DNA of 64,000 nt from Ewingella sp. CoE-038-23 (GTDB lineage: Bacteria; Pseudomonadota; Gammaproteobacteria; Enterobacterales; Enterobacteriaceae). The position numbers and the translations under genes are program-made. Of the stretch, positions 56,419-64,000 are shown in pieces; position 1 is the stretch's first letter, and each line of letters starts with the position of its first letter. The stretch lies in contig NZ_JAZHOH010000001.1 in the NCBI RefSeq assembly GCF_040419245.1, positions 2,976,001 to 3,040,000 on the forward strand, read 5' to 3'. A model generated the notes under the pieces. That model was given only the letters and a program-made list of their open reading frames with translations. It ran no database searches and was not told where the DNA came from.

Positions 56419-57219
56419 CTACAGGTGCAGACTGAGCCACTGATAGATCTCCGCCCCGTGGCTGTCATAAATCAGCTTACAGCTCATCACCGTTGACACA
56501 CAAACCACCATCGGACGGATCATCTTCTGCCCTTTAGATAACACCATGCGAGCACCGAGGCGCGCGCCGATAAACTGCCCGGTCAGCATCACCAAGCCAA
56601 TACTCCAAATCACTTTGTGGCCCATGATGAAAAACAGCAGGCCACCAAAGTTAGAGGTGAAGTTCAGCACTTTGGCGTGTGCCGTGGCTTTGGCAAGATT
56701 AAAGCCGCACAGCGTCACAAAGCCCAGCGCGTAGAAAGAGCCCGCCCCCGGCCCGAAGAAGCCGTCATAAAAGCCGACGCAGCCACCGCCGACTAATGCA
56801 TATGGCAGCGCGGATAAGCGGCGCTGACGGTCGCTTTCGCCCAATCTTGGCGTCAGCAGAAAATAGAGACCAATGCAGATGATCAGCAGCGGCAGGATCT
56901 GCCGGAGCATGTCTGCGCGCAGGTGCTGAATCAAAATCGCGCCCAATACCGAGCCAACAAAGGTGCAGGCAATATTGAGCTTTTGGTCGTTAAGGTTCAC
57001 CACCCCACGGCGCACAAAGTACAGGCTAGCGGAGAAAGATCCCCCTACCGCCGACAGCTTATTGGTGGCAATCGCCTGAGCGGGAGACACACCCGCCGCC
57101 AGCAGTGCCGGCAAGCTGAGTAGCCCACCGCCACCGGCTATTGAATCAATAAACCCCGCTAAAACAGCCACTAAAAACAGAACGCCTACTACCCAAGGGG
57201 CAACAATCAACCAATCCAT
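56419..57219 (-). CDS. yfcA: TauE/SafE-family membrane protein YfcA
   Basis: YfcA is a 266-residue inner-membrane protein (E. coli 269) of the TauE/SafE family, thought to export sulfur-containing or other organic anions. About eight hydrophobic segments are present. Family motifs are AGFIDSIAGGGGLLSLPALL and ATNKLSAVGGSFSASLYFVRRG near the N-terminus, and GFYDGFFGPGAGSFYALGFV in the middle. Substrate unknown. Confidence 0.92.
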   Translation of the reverse strand: MDWLIVAPWVVGVLFLVAVLAGFIDSIAGGGGLLSLPALLAAGVSPAQAIATNKLSAVGGSFSASLYFVRRGVVNLNDQKLNIACTFVGSVLGAILIQHLRADMLRQILPLLIICIGLYFLLTPRLGESDRQRRLSALPYALVGGGCVGFYDGFFGPGAGSFYALGFVTLCGFNLAKATAHAKVLNFTSNFGGLLFFIMGHKVIWSIGLVMLTGQFIGARLGARMVLSKGQKMIRPMVVCVSTVMSCKLIYDSHGAEIYQWLSLHL

Positions 57220-57265
57220 TTTTCTTTTTGTCTCGCTCTATAAAGCGGGGAATGTTCAATAGCGA

Positions 57266-58120
57266 TTAGAGCACGTGTTTATCCAGCAGCGCCTGACAAG
57301 ACGGCGGCAACGGAGGTGGCTCTTTTTTCACTGGTGTACCGGTGCCCGGTTTCGGTGGCAGGAACCAACTTTGCAGTTCCGCGCCGCAACCATCTCCCGG
57401 CGGAGGTGGCGCCTGATCTTCACATTCCAGGCTGCCCGCAGGGCAACGCAGACGGACATGCATGTGCGCACGATGGCCAAACCACGGACGAACTTTATGC
57501 AGCCACGCGTGATCCGTTCCCGCATCGGCACACAGCTGCTGTTTGATGGCCGGGTTGACGAAGATGCGCGTCACGTCGCTGTCCTGCGCGGCCAGCTTGA
57601 TCAGCGTTTCAATGCGTGGTTGCCACTGTCGCTGATTGACGGTTTTACCGTCAGCATTGACCAAATCAATAGGCTGCGGCTTGAGCAGCATCTGCTCGCT
57701 CCAGCGCTGACGCGGCAGTTGCAGCCAGATATCAACATCCAAACCCGACTGGTGGCTGGCATGTCCGCTGCTGAAACGACCACCGGCTGGCATCGCCATA
57801 TCGCCAATCAGCATGGTGCCAAGGCCTTTATCCGTCGCCTGGAGTCCCAGACGTTTGATAAAAGCCAGCAGGTCAGGCTGGCCGAAATAGCGGCGCTGGT
57901 CAGTGCGCATCACCTGGTAATTAGGCGAATTCAGCGGCAGAGGCTGGGCGCCAATCTGGCAGCCGTTGGCGAAACCGCCGATGGCCTGCGGCGACCCGGC
58001 CACCGGATGGGTGATTTTCTGCCAAGGCGTCACCGCCAGAGCGGGCGCGCAAAACGCCAGCGCCAGCAGACCCGCGCAGGCCGTTTTAAACAAATTTGCC
58101 GTCATGAAAGCAGGTTTCAT
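57266..58120 (-). CDS. mepA: Penicillin-insensitive murein endopeptidase MepA
   Basis: MepA is a periplasmic LAS-family zinc endopeptidase that cuts D-Ala-mDAP crosslinks in peptidoglycan. The 284-residue precursor (E. coli 274) has a signal peptide ending near APALA. Zinc-site motifs are [12 protein letters not shown] (119-130) and HRAHMHVR (216-223). Conserved cysteines in the C-terminal part ([33 protein letters not shown]) likely form disulfides. AGGTGG lies 8 nt before the ATG at 58120. Confidence 0.94.
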   Translation of the reverse strand: MKPAFMTANLFKTACAGLLALAFCAPALAVTPWQKITHPVAGSPQAIGGFANGCQIGAQPLPLNSPNYQVMRTDQRRYFGQPDLLAFIKRLGLQATDKGLGTMLIGDMAMPAGGRFSSGHASHQSGLDVDIWLQLPRQRWSEQMLLKPQPIDLVNADGKTVNQRQWQPRIETLIKLAAQDSDVTRIFVNPAIKQQLCADAGTDHAWLHKVRPWFGHRAHMHVRLRCPAGSLECEDQAPPPPGDGCGAELQSWFLPPKPGTGTPVKKEPPPLPPSCQALLDKHVL

Positions 58121-58145
58121 CGGTTTACCACCTTTGATTCGCCAA

Positions 58146-59231
58146 TCACCAGCGCGGAACGCTTGAGTTCACATCACCGTTTTGCGCACGTTGGCGCAGC
58201 AAGTGGTCCATCAGCACGATAGCCATCATCGCTTCAGCGATTGGCACGGCGCGGATGCCCACACAAGGGTCATGGCGACCTTTGGTGATCATCTCCACCT
58301 GCTCCCCTTGGCGGTTAATGGTGCGCCCAGGCACGGTAATGCTGGAGGTCGGTTTCAGCGCGATATGCGCGATAACCGGCTGGCCGCTGCTGATACCGCC
58401 GAGAATGCCGCCTGCGTGGTTGCTTTCAAACCCATTTGGCGTGATTTCGTCACGGTTTTCGCTACCGCGCTTAGTCACCACGGCAAAACCGTCGCCGATT
58501 TCCACGCCTTTCACCGCGTTGATGCTCATCAGCGCGTGAGCCAAATCAGCGTCAAGACGGTCGAAGACCGGCTCGCCGAGGCCCGCTGGCAGGTTTTCCG
58601 CCATCACGGTAATTTTCGCGCCGATAGAGTCACCGGCCTTTTTCAACTCGCGCATCAGTTCGTCCAGCGCCTCCAGCTTGGACTCATCCGGGCAGAAGAA
58701 GGGGTTGGTTTCTACTAAGTCCCAATCTTTCAGCTCACAGCTGACGTCGCCAATCTGTGCCAGATAGCCACGGACTTTAACGCCAAATTTTTGCGCCAAA
58801 TATTTCTTGGCGACGGCACCGGCGGCAACGCGCATCGCGGTTTCACGGGCAGAAGAACGACCGCCGCCGCGGTAGTCGCGCACGCCATATTTCTGCTCAT
58901 AGGTGTAGTCAGCGTGTCCCGGACGGAAAACGTCTTTAATTGCGCTGTAATCCTGAGAGCGCTGGTCAGTATTCTCGATGATCAGGCCGATGCTGGTGCC
59001 AGTAGTCACCCCTTCGAACACGCCGGAGAGGATCTTCACCTGATCCGGTTCGCGGCGCTGAGTGGTGTAACGCGACGTGCCCGGACGGCGGCGATCGAGA
59101 TCGTGCTGCAAATCTGCTTCGGTCAGCGGAATGCCCGGTGGCACGCCGTCGATGATGCAACCCAAGGCCACGCCGTGGGATTCGCCAAAAGTGGTGACGC
59201 GGAAAAACTGCCCAATACTGTTCCCTGCCAT
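58146..59231 (-). CDS. aroC: Chorismate synthase
   Basis: AroC makes chorismate from EPSP, the last common step of aromatic amino-acid synthesis; it needs reduced FMN. The ATG at 59231 with AAGGAG upstream gives 361 aa, exactly the E. coli length; a GTG one codon earlier is less likely. Signature blocks are [40 protein letters not shown] and [15 protein letters not shown]. Confidence 0.97.
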   Translation of the reverse strand: MAGNSIGQFFRVTTFGESHGVALGCIIDGVPPGIPLTEADLQHDLDRRRPGTSRYTTQRREPDQVKILSGVFEGVTTGTSIGLIIENTDQRSQDYSAIKDVFRPGHADYTYEQKYGVRDYRGGGRSSARETAMRVAAGAVAKKYLAQKFGVKVRGYLAQIGDVSCELKDWDLVETNPFFCPDESKLEALDELMRELKKAGDSIGAKITVMAENLPAGLGEPVFDRLDADLAHALMSINAVKGVEIGDGFAVVTKRGSENRDEITPNGFESNHAGGILGGISSGQPVIAHIALKPTSSITVPGRTINRQGEQVEMITKGRHDPCVGIRAVPIAEAMMAIVLMDHLLRQRAQNGDVNSSVPRW

Positions 59232-59302
59232 CACGGCTCCTTAACCATTATGTTGTTTATTTGATGAGGTGACCGGCTGCGAGGCCCGTCACCCAAAATT
59301 TT

Positions 59303-60235
59303 TTAGTCGCGGTAAGCAGTGAAATACTCAGCGCAATCCAGCAACTGCTGCTTGGTCAGCATAAATACGCCGTCGCCGCCGTTTTCGAATTCCAGCCAGG
59401 TAAATGGAATATCTGGGTACTGTTCCATCAGATGTACCATGCTGTTACCCACTTCACAAATCAGCACGCCCTGCTCTGTCAGGTAGTCTGGCGCGCAGGC
59501 CAGAATGCGGCGAGTCAGCTTCAGACCGTCGGTGCCGGAAGCCAAGCCCAGCTCAGGCTCGTGGCGATATTCCTGCGGCAGGTCTGACATATCTTCTTCG
59601 TCAACGTATGGCGGGTTGGTGACGATGAGGTCGTACTGCAATGACACCAGCTCGCGGAACAGGTCGGAGCGAATCGGGGTGACCCAATTCTCCACGCCGT
59701 GGGCTTCGATATTGCGTTCGGCCACCGCCAGCGCGTCGGCAGAGATATCTACCGCGTCGACTTCCGTTTCCGGGAAGGCATAGGCACAGGCGATGGCAAT
59801 ACAGCCGCTGCCAGTACACATGTCGAGAATGTGCTGCGGCTTGTCGCGCAGAATGCCGGAGAAGCGATTGTCGATCAGCTCGCCAATCGGTGAGCGTGGC
59901 ACCAGCACGCGTTCGTCAACGTAGAACTCCATGCCGCAGAACCAGGCTTTGTTAGTCAGATAGGCGACCGGAACACGCTCGTTAACGCGGCGGATCACGC
60001 GCTCAACGATGCGATGGCGCTCACTGGAGGTCAGGCGCGCGGTGTGCATGTCTTCTGGAATGTCGAGCGGCAGGAACACGCTTGGCAGCACCAGCTGCAC
60101 GGCTTCATCCCACGGGTTATCGGTACCATGGCCATAATAAACATTAGCGGCGTTCAGGCGGCTTACTGTCCAACGCAGCATGTCCTGAATGGTGTGAAGC
60201 TCGCCTACGGCTTCATCTACGAATATTTTGTCCAA
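59303..60235 (-). CDS. prmB: 50S ribosomal protein uL3 glutamine methyltransferase
   Basis: PrmB methylates a glutamine of ribosomal protein L3 (uL3) using SAM. The 310-residue protein equals the E. coli length. The SAM motif is DMCTGSGC (138-145) and the catalytic motif NPPY (207-210). It is the first gene of the unit leading to aroC, mepA, yfcA, epmC and yfcL. It is divergent from smrB. Confidence 0.96.
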   Translation of the reverse strand: MDKIFVDEAVGELHTIQDMLRWTVSRLNAANVYYGHGTDNPWDEAVQLVLPSVFLPLDIPEDMHTARLTSSERHRIVERVIRRVNERVPVAYLTNKAWFCGMEFYVDERVLVPRSPIGELIDNRFSGILRDKPQHILDMCTGSGCIAIACAYAFPETEVDAVDISADALAVAERNIEAHGVENWVTPIRSDLFRELVSLQYDLIVTNPPYVDEEDMSDLPQEYRHEPELGLASGTDGLKLTRRILACAPDYLTEQGVLICEVGNSMVHLMEQYPDIPFTWLEFENGGDGVFMLTKQQLLDCAEYFTAYRD

Positions 60236-60450
60236 TTTTCTCTCCTGACGGCAGGCTGGCTTTTAACAGCCCTTTAACCGTGGGTTTACAGTACCTAATT
60301 TGCCGCATAGTTTGCCACGAAGCCGGGGACAAATCAGCAGCTATAGGAAGTTGTTGCGAGAAGTGATGGGAATTTAAGTCTGAGTTTTTGTTAACCCTCG
60401 ACTAATGCGCAGGTACACTGTGAAAATGTGCTAAGAATGATGACGAATCC

Positions 60451-60996
60451 ATGAAGAAAAAACATGCGCTAAGCCCGGAGGAAAAGCTGCTTTTCCGTGA
60501 AGCCGTGCCGGGGATTAAACGCCTGCAAAATGACACTATTACTCATCGTCCGGTGCGTAAAAAAGTGACCGAAGTATCGCCAAAAAAGCTGTTGCAAGAA
60601 CAGGTTGACGCGACTTACTACTTCTCCGATGAATTCCAGCCGATGTTGCAGGAAGAAGGCCCGGTGCGCCACCTGCGCCCTGATGTCAGCCATTTCGAAT
60701 TAAAGAAGCTGCGCCGCGGCGACTACTCGCCGGAGCTGTTTCTCGATTTGCACGGCCTGACTCAGCGCGAAGCCAAGCAGGAGCTGGGCGCGCTGATTGC
60801 CGCCTGCCGCCGCGAGCACGTACACTGCGCCTGCGTGATGCACGGTCACGGCAAGCACATCCTCAAGCAACAGACGCCGCTGTGGCTGGCGCAGCACCCT
60901 GACGTGTTAGCCTTCCATCAGGCACCCAAAGAGCTGGGCGGAACCGCCGCGCTGCTTGTGCTGATTGAGCTGGACGATAAGCAGCATGAGCTGTAA
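60451..60996 (+). CDS. smrB: Ribosome rescue endonuclease SmrB
   Basis: SmrB cleaves mRNA between collided ribosomes to start rescue. The 181-residue protein (E. coli 183) has a basic N-terminal extension and a C-terminal SMR domain with DLHG (99-102) and HGHGKH (131-136). The block [27 protein letters not shown] is strongly conserved. It is divergent from prmB and ends at a terminator shared with sixA. Confidence 0.95.
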   Translation: MKKKHALSPEEKLLFREAVPGIKRLQNDTITHRPVRKKVTEVSPKKLLQEQVDATYYFSDEFQPMLQEEGPVRHLRPDVSHFELKKLRRGDYSPELFLDLHGLTQREAKQELGALIAACRREHVHCACVMHGHGKHILKQQTPLWLAQHPDVLAFHQAPKELGGTAALLVLIELDDKQHEL

Positions 60997-61025
60997 CCGC
61001 CGCTGACTCGCAAAAGCAGAAAGCA

Positions 61026-61053
61026 AAAAAGCACAGCCTGAGCTGTGCTTTTT
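61026..61053. terminator. Bidirectional terminator smrB/sixA
   Basis: AAAAAGCACAGC (61026-61037) pairs with GCTGTGCTTTTT (61042-61053) around loop CTGA. Both strands show a U-run, serving convergent smrB and sixA. Confidence 0.93.
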
Positions 61054-61074
61054 CATTTTTAGCGGAGCAACGTT

Positions 61075-61557
61075 TTAGACCTTCGCCATCACCTGACAAG
61101 GGCTGAACTGCCAGTCAAAGGTGCCTTTGCCGGTTTCAGCGTCTAACTCTACGCTGGCCATCGCAGAAGTGGCGAACATCGGCGGGCAAACGCCCGGGCA
61201 CAACTCGGCGACCAGATACCCAACCAGCGGCAGGTGTGAAACCACCAGCACGCTGCTCACACCTTCCAGCGCCAGCGCATGGAGTTCTTGCGCGACGACG
61301 GCAGGATCGCCCCCCGGAGTCAGTTCTTTCAGAACTTCCACCTCATCGGGCAGACCGATGGCCTGTTTCACTTTTTCCAGCGTCTGCTGCGCACGTAGAT
61401 ACGGGCTAACCAAAACACGCTGAATATTGATTGCGCGACCTTTCAGCCACGCCGCCATATGTACTGATTCGTCACATCCGCACTCGGTAAGAGGTCTTGC
61501 CGAATCACTGGCTGCTTCAAGAGCTGCCTCACCGTGACGCATAATCACAACTTGCAT
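61075..61557 (-). CDS. sixA: Phosphohistidine phosphatase SixA
   Basis: SixA is a histidine phosphatase that acts on phospho-histidine proteins, first seen with ArcB and later with the nitrogen PTS protein NPr. The 160-residue protein (E. coli 161) starts MQVVIMRHGEA with the RHG motif at residues 7-9 (H8 nucleophile), and VVSHLPLVGYLVAEL carries the second histidine. It lies downstream of fadJ in the same direction, as in E. coli, but with a 505-bp gap. Confidence 0.95.
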   Translation of the reverse strand: MQVVIMRHGEAALEAASDSARPLTECGCDESVHMAAWLKGRAINIQRVLVSPYLRAQQTLEKVKQAIGLPDEVEVLKELTPGGDPAVVAQELHALALEGVSSVLVVSHLPLVGYLVAELCPGVCPPMFATSAMASVELDAETGKGTFDWQFSPCQVMAKV

Positions 61558-61942
61558 ATTGCACCGCTTTTGTTAACAAAAATAGCGCTATACAGAAACG
61601 CCTTGCGTGCTGTATCACCCTTTGCCCGATGCTTTCGTTGAAAGCCTGAAGGGCAAACCACAGCCACCTAACGCGCCGTCTCTCTATGGCGGCCGGGCAT
61701 TTTGCCTGAAACTTCACGTAAAGAAAACGCTGTTTTTTACATCAACTGATTCCACTTGTAAACTAGTTTGCCTACTTATTAATCATATCGGATGTATTTC
61801 AAACGCTTGCTGCAAATCTCGCCAGTTTGCCTACGGCTAACAATATTTCTTTTCGATTTCTTTTCGCACAGATGCATTATCTAACTCATCACCGTATCTG
61901 GAAACAGACCCTGCCAGATTCCCGCGAAAACGCGACATAAGC

Positions 61943-61958
61943 CGTGATCGTTGTCACA
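61943..61958. promoter_or_regulatory. CRP-like site upstream of sixA
   Basis: CGTGATCGTTGTCACA differs from TGTGA-N6-TCACA by one base. It lies about 385 bp before sixA and about 100 bp after fadJ, so its target is unclear. Confidence 0.4.
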
Positions 61959-61959
61959 G

Positions 61960-62015
61960 GATGATGAGCTTTCATGCGCGCTGAAATAATTCCGGCATGA
62001 AAGCTTTTCATCATC
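61960..62015. repeat. Long-armed hairpin downstream of fadJ
   Basis: GATGATGAGCTTTCATG (61960-61976) is nearly the reverse complement of 61996-62015, with a small insertion in the right arm and a 19-nt loop. No U-run follows, so it is not a standard terminator. Confidence 0.55.
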
Positions 62016-62062
62016 AGTCGATCAATCGCTTTTTACCGCGAACAGCATCATGACCAACCACA

Positions 62063-64000
62063 TCATGAATAGAAGCGGCTGCCCTCTTGCGCTCGGCGTA
62101 TCAGGCCAGGGCATGGCGCGAAGTGCTCGCCATAATGCTGTTGCAGGCCCTGCAAGGTTTTCAGTACCTCCGCCGCGCCAAGCTGGTCAATGTAGCGGAA
62201 CGGGCCGCCGAGGAACGGCGGGAAGCCGATGCCAAACACCGCGCCAATGTCGCCATCGCGGGCGCTGCGAATAACATTTTCGTCCAGACAGCGCACCGCC
62301 TCGTTGAGCATCAGCATCACGCAGCGGCGGGCGATCAACTCCCCGCCCTGCTGCTGTTTTGGCGACAGGTTAAGCAGCCGATAAATTGCCGGATCAGCCT
62401 GTTTCTTCTTCGCCGGTCGGCCTTTATCCGCATAGAGATAGAAGCCTTTGCCGTTTTTGCGCCCTTTACGGTCGTCCTCCAGCACGGCGTCCAGCGCGCG
62501 CGGCGCGGCAAAACGCGGGCCTAAAGCATTCACCAGAATCGGAATGATTTTAGTACCGACGTCGATCCCTACCTCGTCCAGTAATTGCAACGGCCCGACC
62601 GGGAAACCGAAATCAACCAGAGCCTTATCAATGTGTTCAATCGGCTCCCCTTCTAGTAAGCAGCGCGCCGCTTCATTAATGTAAGGAGCGAGAATGCGGT
62701 TTACATAGAACCCGGCGCTATCACCCACCACAATCGCCGTTTTCCCCTGTTTCTTCGCCAGCGCGACGGTGGTGGAAATGGCCTGCTCACTGGTTCCTGC
62801 GTGCGGGATCACTTCCACCAGCGGCATTTTGTCTACCGGGCTGAAATAGTGCAGCCCAATCACGTTCTGCGGCCTACTGGCCGTGGCTGCAATGTCGTGA
62901 ATCGGCAAAGAAGAGGTGTTTGAAGCAAAAACCGTATGCTCAGAGGCATTTTGTTCTATCTCGGCGACCATTTTTTGCTTCAGCGCTAAATCCTCAAACA
63001 CGGCTTCGACCACCAGATCGACGCGCTCAAAGCCGCTGTAATCCGTGGTGCCGGAGATCAGCATCATCTGGCGCTGCTGCTCGGCCTTTTTCAGTCGACC
63101 ACGGCGAACGCGCTTCTCCAGCAGGTCCCAGCTGTATTTCAACGCGTGGCGAATGCCTTCCTGATTGATGTCTTTGATTCTCACCGGCAGGCCCGCGCGC
63201 GTGGCGGTGACATTGGCGATACCGCCGCCCATTAGCCCGCCGCCGAGAATGCCGACTCGGCGCAGTGGCAGAGGGTCGGCGTCTGCGCCACGCTCTTTTT
63301 TCAGCGCCGTGGAGGCAAAGAACAAGCCGCGCAGCGCCGCCGACTGTGGCGTCATCACCAGCTCGCCAAAGGCTTCGGCCTCGGCCTGATAACCACTGGT
63401 ACGCCCGCTATCCAGCCCCTGTTTCACCACGTCGATGATCTTTTCGGTAGCGGGATAGTTACCGTGGGTTTTAGCCCGGGTCTTCTTGCGAACTACCGAG
63501 AATAGGAGTGCCTTGCCCAAGGGACCGCCCGCCAAACGCGCCTGCCAGGGCAGAGGTGCACGGGTTTTGCGCCCTTGCAGCACGCGATCGATGGCGGTTT
63601 GCAGCAAAATGGATTGCGGCACGGCGTCGTCCACCAGCCCCATTCGCTGAGCCTGCTTGGCGCGAATGCTGCGCCCGGTGAGCATCATATCCAGCGCTTT
63701 CGGCGCGCCAATCAGCCTTGGCAGTCGCTGCGTGCCGCCGGAACCCGGCAACAGGCCAAGCTGCACTTCAGGCAGGCCAAGCTGGGTTTTATCGTCCAGT
63801 GAGCAGATTCGCGCGTGGCAGGCCAGCGCCAACTCTAGCCCGCCGCCGAGGCAGGCTCCGTGAATGGCGGCCACCACCGGCACCGGGAATGCCGAAATGT
63901 GCGACATCACCGTCTGGCCTTTGGTGGCTAACTCACTGGCCTCGCGGGCCGTTTTGCAGCCGCTGATCATGCTGATATCAGCCCCGGCAATAAAAGAGTC
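62063..64000 (-). CDS. fadJ: Fatty-acid oxidation complex subunit alpha FadJ (5' end missing)
   Basis: FadJ is the anaerobic beta-oxidation alpha subunit, with enoyl-CoA hydratase/isomerase activity in its N-terminal half and 3-hydroxyacyl-CoA dehydrogenase activity in its C-terminal half. The window holds 645 residues, starting [14 protein letters not shown], with the N-terminal portion beyond the right edge. Visible motifs are [37 protein letters not shown], the NAD motif [28 protein letters not shown] and [29 protein letters not shown] and the context distinguish it from FadB. Confidence 0.95.
   Translation of the reverse strand, partial: DSFIAGADISMISGCKTAREASELATKGQTVMSHISAFPVPVVAAIHGACLGGGLELALACHARICSLDDKTQLGLPEVQLGLLPGSGGTQRLPRLIGAPKALDMMLTGRSIRAKQAQRMGLVDDAVPQSILLQTAIDRVLQGRKTRAPLPWQARLAGGPLGKALLFSVVRKKTRAKTHGNYPATEKIIDVVKQGLDSGRTSGYQAEAEAFGELVMTPQSAALRGLFFASTALKKERGADADPLPLRRVGILGGGLMGGGIANVTATRAGLPVRIKDINQEGIRHALKYSWDLLEKRVRRGRLKKAEQQRQMMLISGTTDYSGFERVDLVVEAVFEDLALKQKMVAEIEQNASEHTVFASNTSSLPIHDIAATASRPQNVIGLHYFSPVDKMPLVEVIPHAGTSEQAISTTVALAKKQGKTAIVVGDSAGFYVNRILAPYINEAARCLLEGEPIEHIDKALVDFGFPVGPLQLLDEVGIDVGTKIIPILVNALGPRFAAPRALDAVLEDDRKGRKNGKGFYLYADKGRPAKKKQADPAIYRLLNLSPKQQQGGELIARRCVMLMLNEAVRCLDENVIRSARDGDIGAVFGIGFPPFLGGPFRYIDQLGAAEVLKTLQGLQQHYGEHFAPCPGLIRRAQEGSRFYS

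Larger units (their letters stand above)
61558..62062 (-). promoter_or_regulatory. fadJ-sixA intergenic region
   Basis: This 505-bp region between fadJ and sixA holds no convincing gene; short frames of up to 77 codons have no support. It contains a CRP-like site and a long-armed hairpin (listed separately), and AGTTTGCCTAC occurs twice (near 61763 and 61825). The sixA promoter is presumably here. Confidence 0.45.

Noticed and set aside
61607..61840. A 77-codon plus-strand frame between sixA and fadJ
   Set aside because: No ribosome binding site, irregular composition, no family resemblance.
1..64000. CRISPR arrays, tRNA/rRNA genes, insertion sequences or prophage remnants
   Set aside because: No regularly spaced direct repeats, tRNA-like folds, transposase or integrase proteins were seen in any frame.

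Overview
The window is chromosomal DNA of an enterobacterium (order Enterobacterales). Most proteins align by eye with E. coli K-12 proteins of the same length, and the backbone order nuoFE(CD)BA-lrhA-alaA-yfbR-yfbS-hxpA-yfbU-yfbV-ackA-pta ... hisPMQ-argT-ubiX-purF-cvpA-dedD-folC-accD-dedA-truA-usg-pdxB-flk-fabB-mnmC-yfcL-epmC-yfcA-mepA-aroC-prmB-smrB-sixA-fadJ is that of the nuo-to-fadJ region of enteric chromosomes. The accessory genes and moderate GC content suggest a Yersiniaceae-like genus (Rahnella, Ewingella, Rouxiella or Serratia type), but this is inference. No rRNA, tRNA, insertion sequence, prophage or CRISPR array was seen.

Layout. 1-5.0 kb: first part of the NADH dehydrogenase I operon (leftward). 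5.0-7.7 kb: lrhA, flanked by long non-coding regions. 7.7-13.5 kb: alanine aminotransferase, a nucleotidase, an anion transporter, a sugar-phosphate phosphatase and two small conserved proteins. 13.5-17.5 kb: acetate overflow genes ackA-pta, preceded by a possible short leader ORF in front of yfbV. 17.5-23.0 kb: an accessory carbohydrate island with an ascorbate-type PTS (EIIA, EIIB, EIIC), a two-gene transketolase and a divergent LacI-type repressor. Three operator-like palindromes and a consensus CRP site lie between them. 23.1-25.7 kb: yfcD, yfcG, yfcH. 25.77-26.35 kb: a roughly 570-bp element that is one giant imperfect palindrome. 26.4-29.4 kb: an orphan DppA-like binding protein divergent from pepT. 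29.5-32.9 kb: the basic amino-acid ABC transporter, with sequence signs of sigma-54/NtrC control. 33-43.1 kb: the purF, folC, accD and pdxB housekeeping blocks, with a clear PurR operator. 43.2-51.8 kb: accessory block of an AraC regulator with an EamA exporter, flk, a rhodanese with a MocR regulator, a YbiR-like anion transporter, and a PepSY/DUF2946 pair with Met/His-rich metal-binding-like stretches. 52-61.6 kb: fabB with a FabR-like operator, mnmC, the prmB-to-yfcL operon, smrB and sixA. 62-64 kb: fadJ, cut by the right edge.

How genes work together. Pta-AckA and NADH dehydrogenase handle overflow and respiration. The PTS-transketolase island looks like a self-contained route in which an imported, phosphorylated sugar is passed directly to a transketolase and so into the pentose-phosphate pool. 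HisQMP/ArgT and the DppA paralogue with PepT scavenge amino acids and peptides. The Met-rich PepSY/DUF2946 pair is a candidate copper or metal-handling unit at the inner membrane. Several start codons were moved downstream from the longest possible reading frame because a good ribosome binding site and family length agree (yfbS, yfbU, ubiX, cvpA, accD, dedA, truA, usg, mnmC and others). The most unusual items are the giant palindrome, the PTS/split-transketolase island with its operator array, the possible yfbV leader peptide, and the Met-rich membrane pair.
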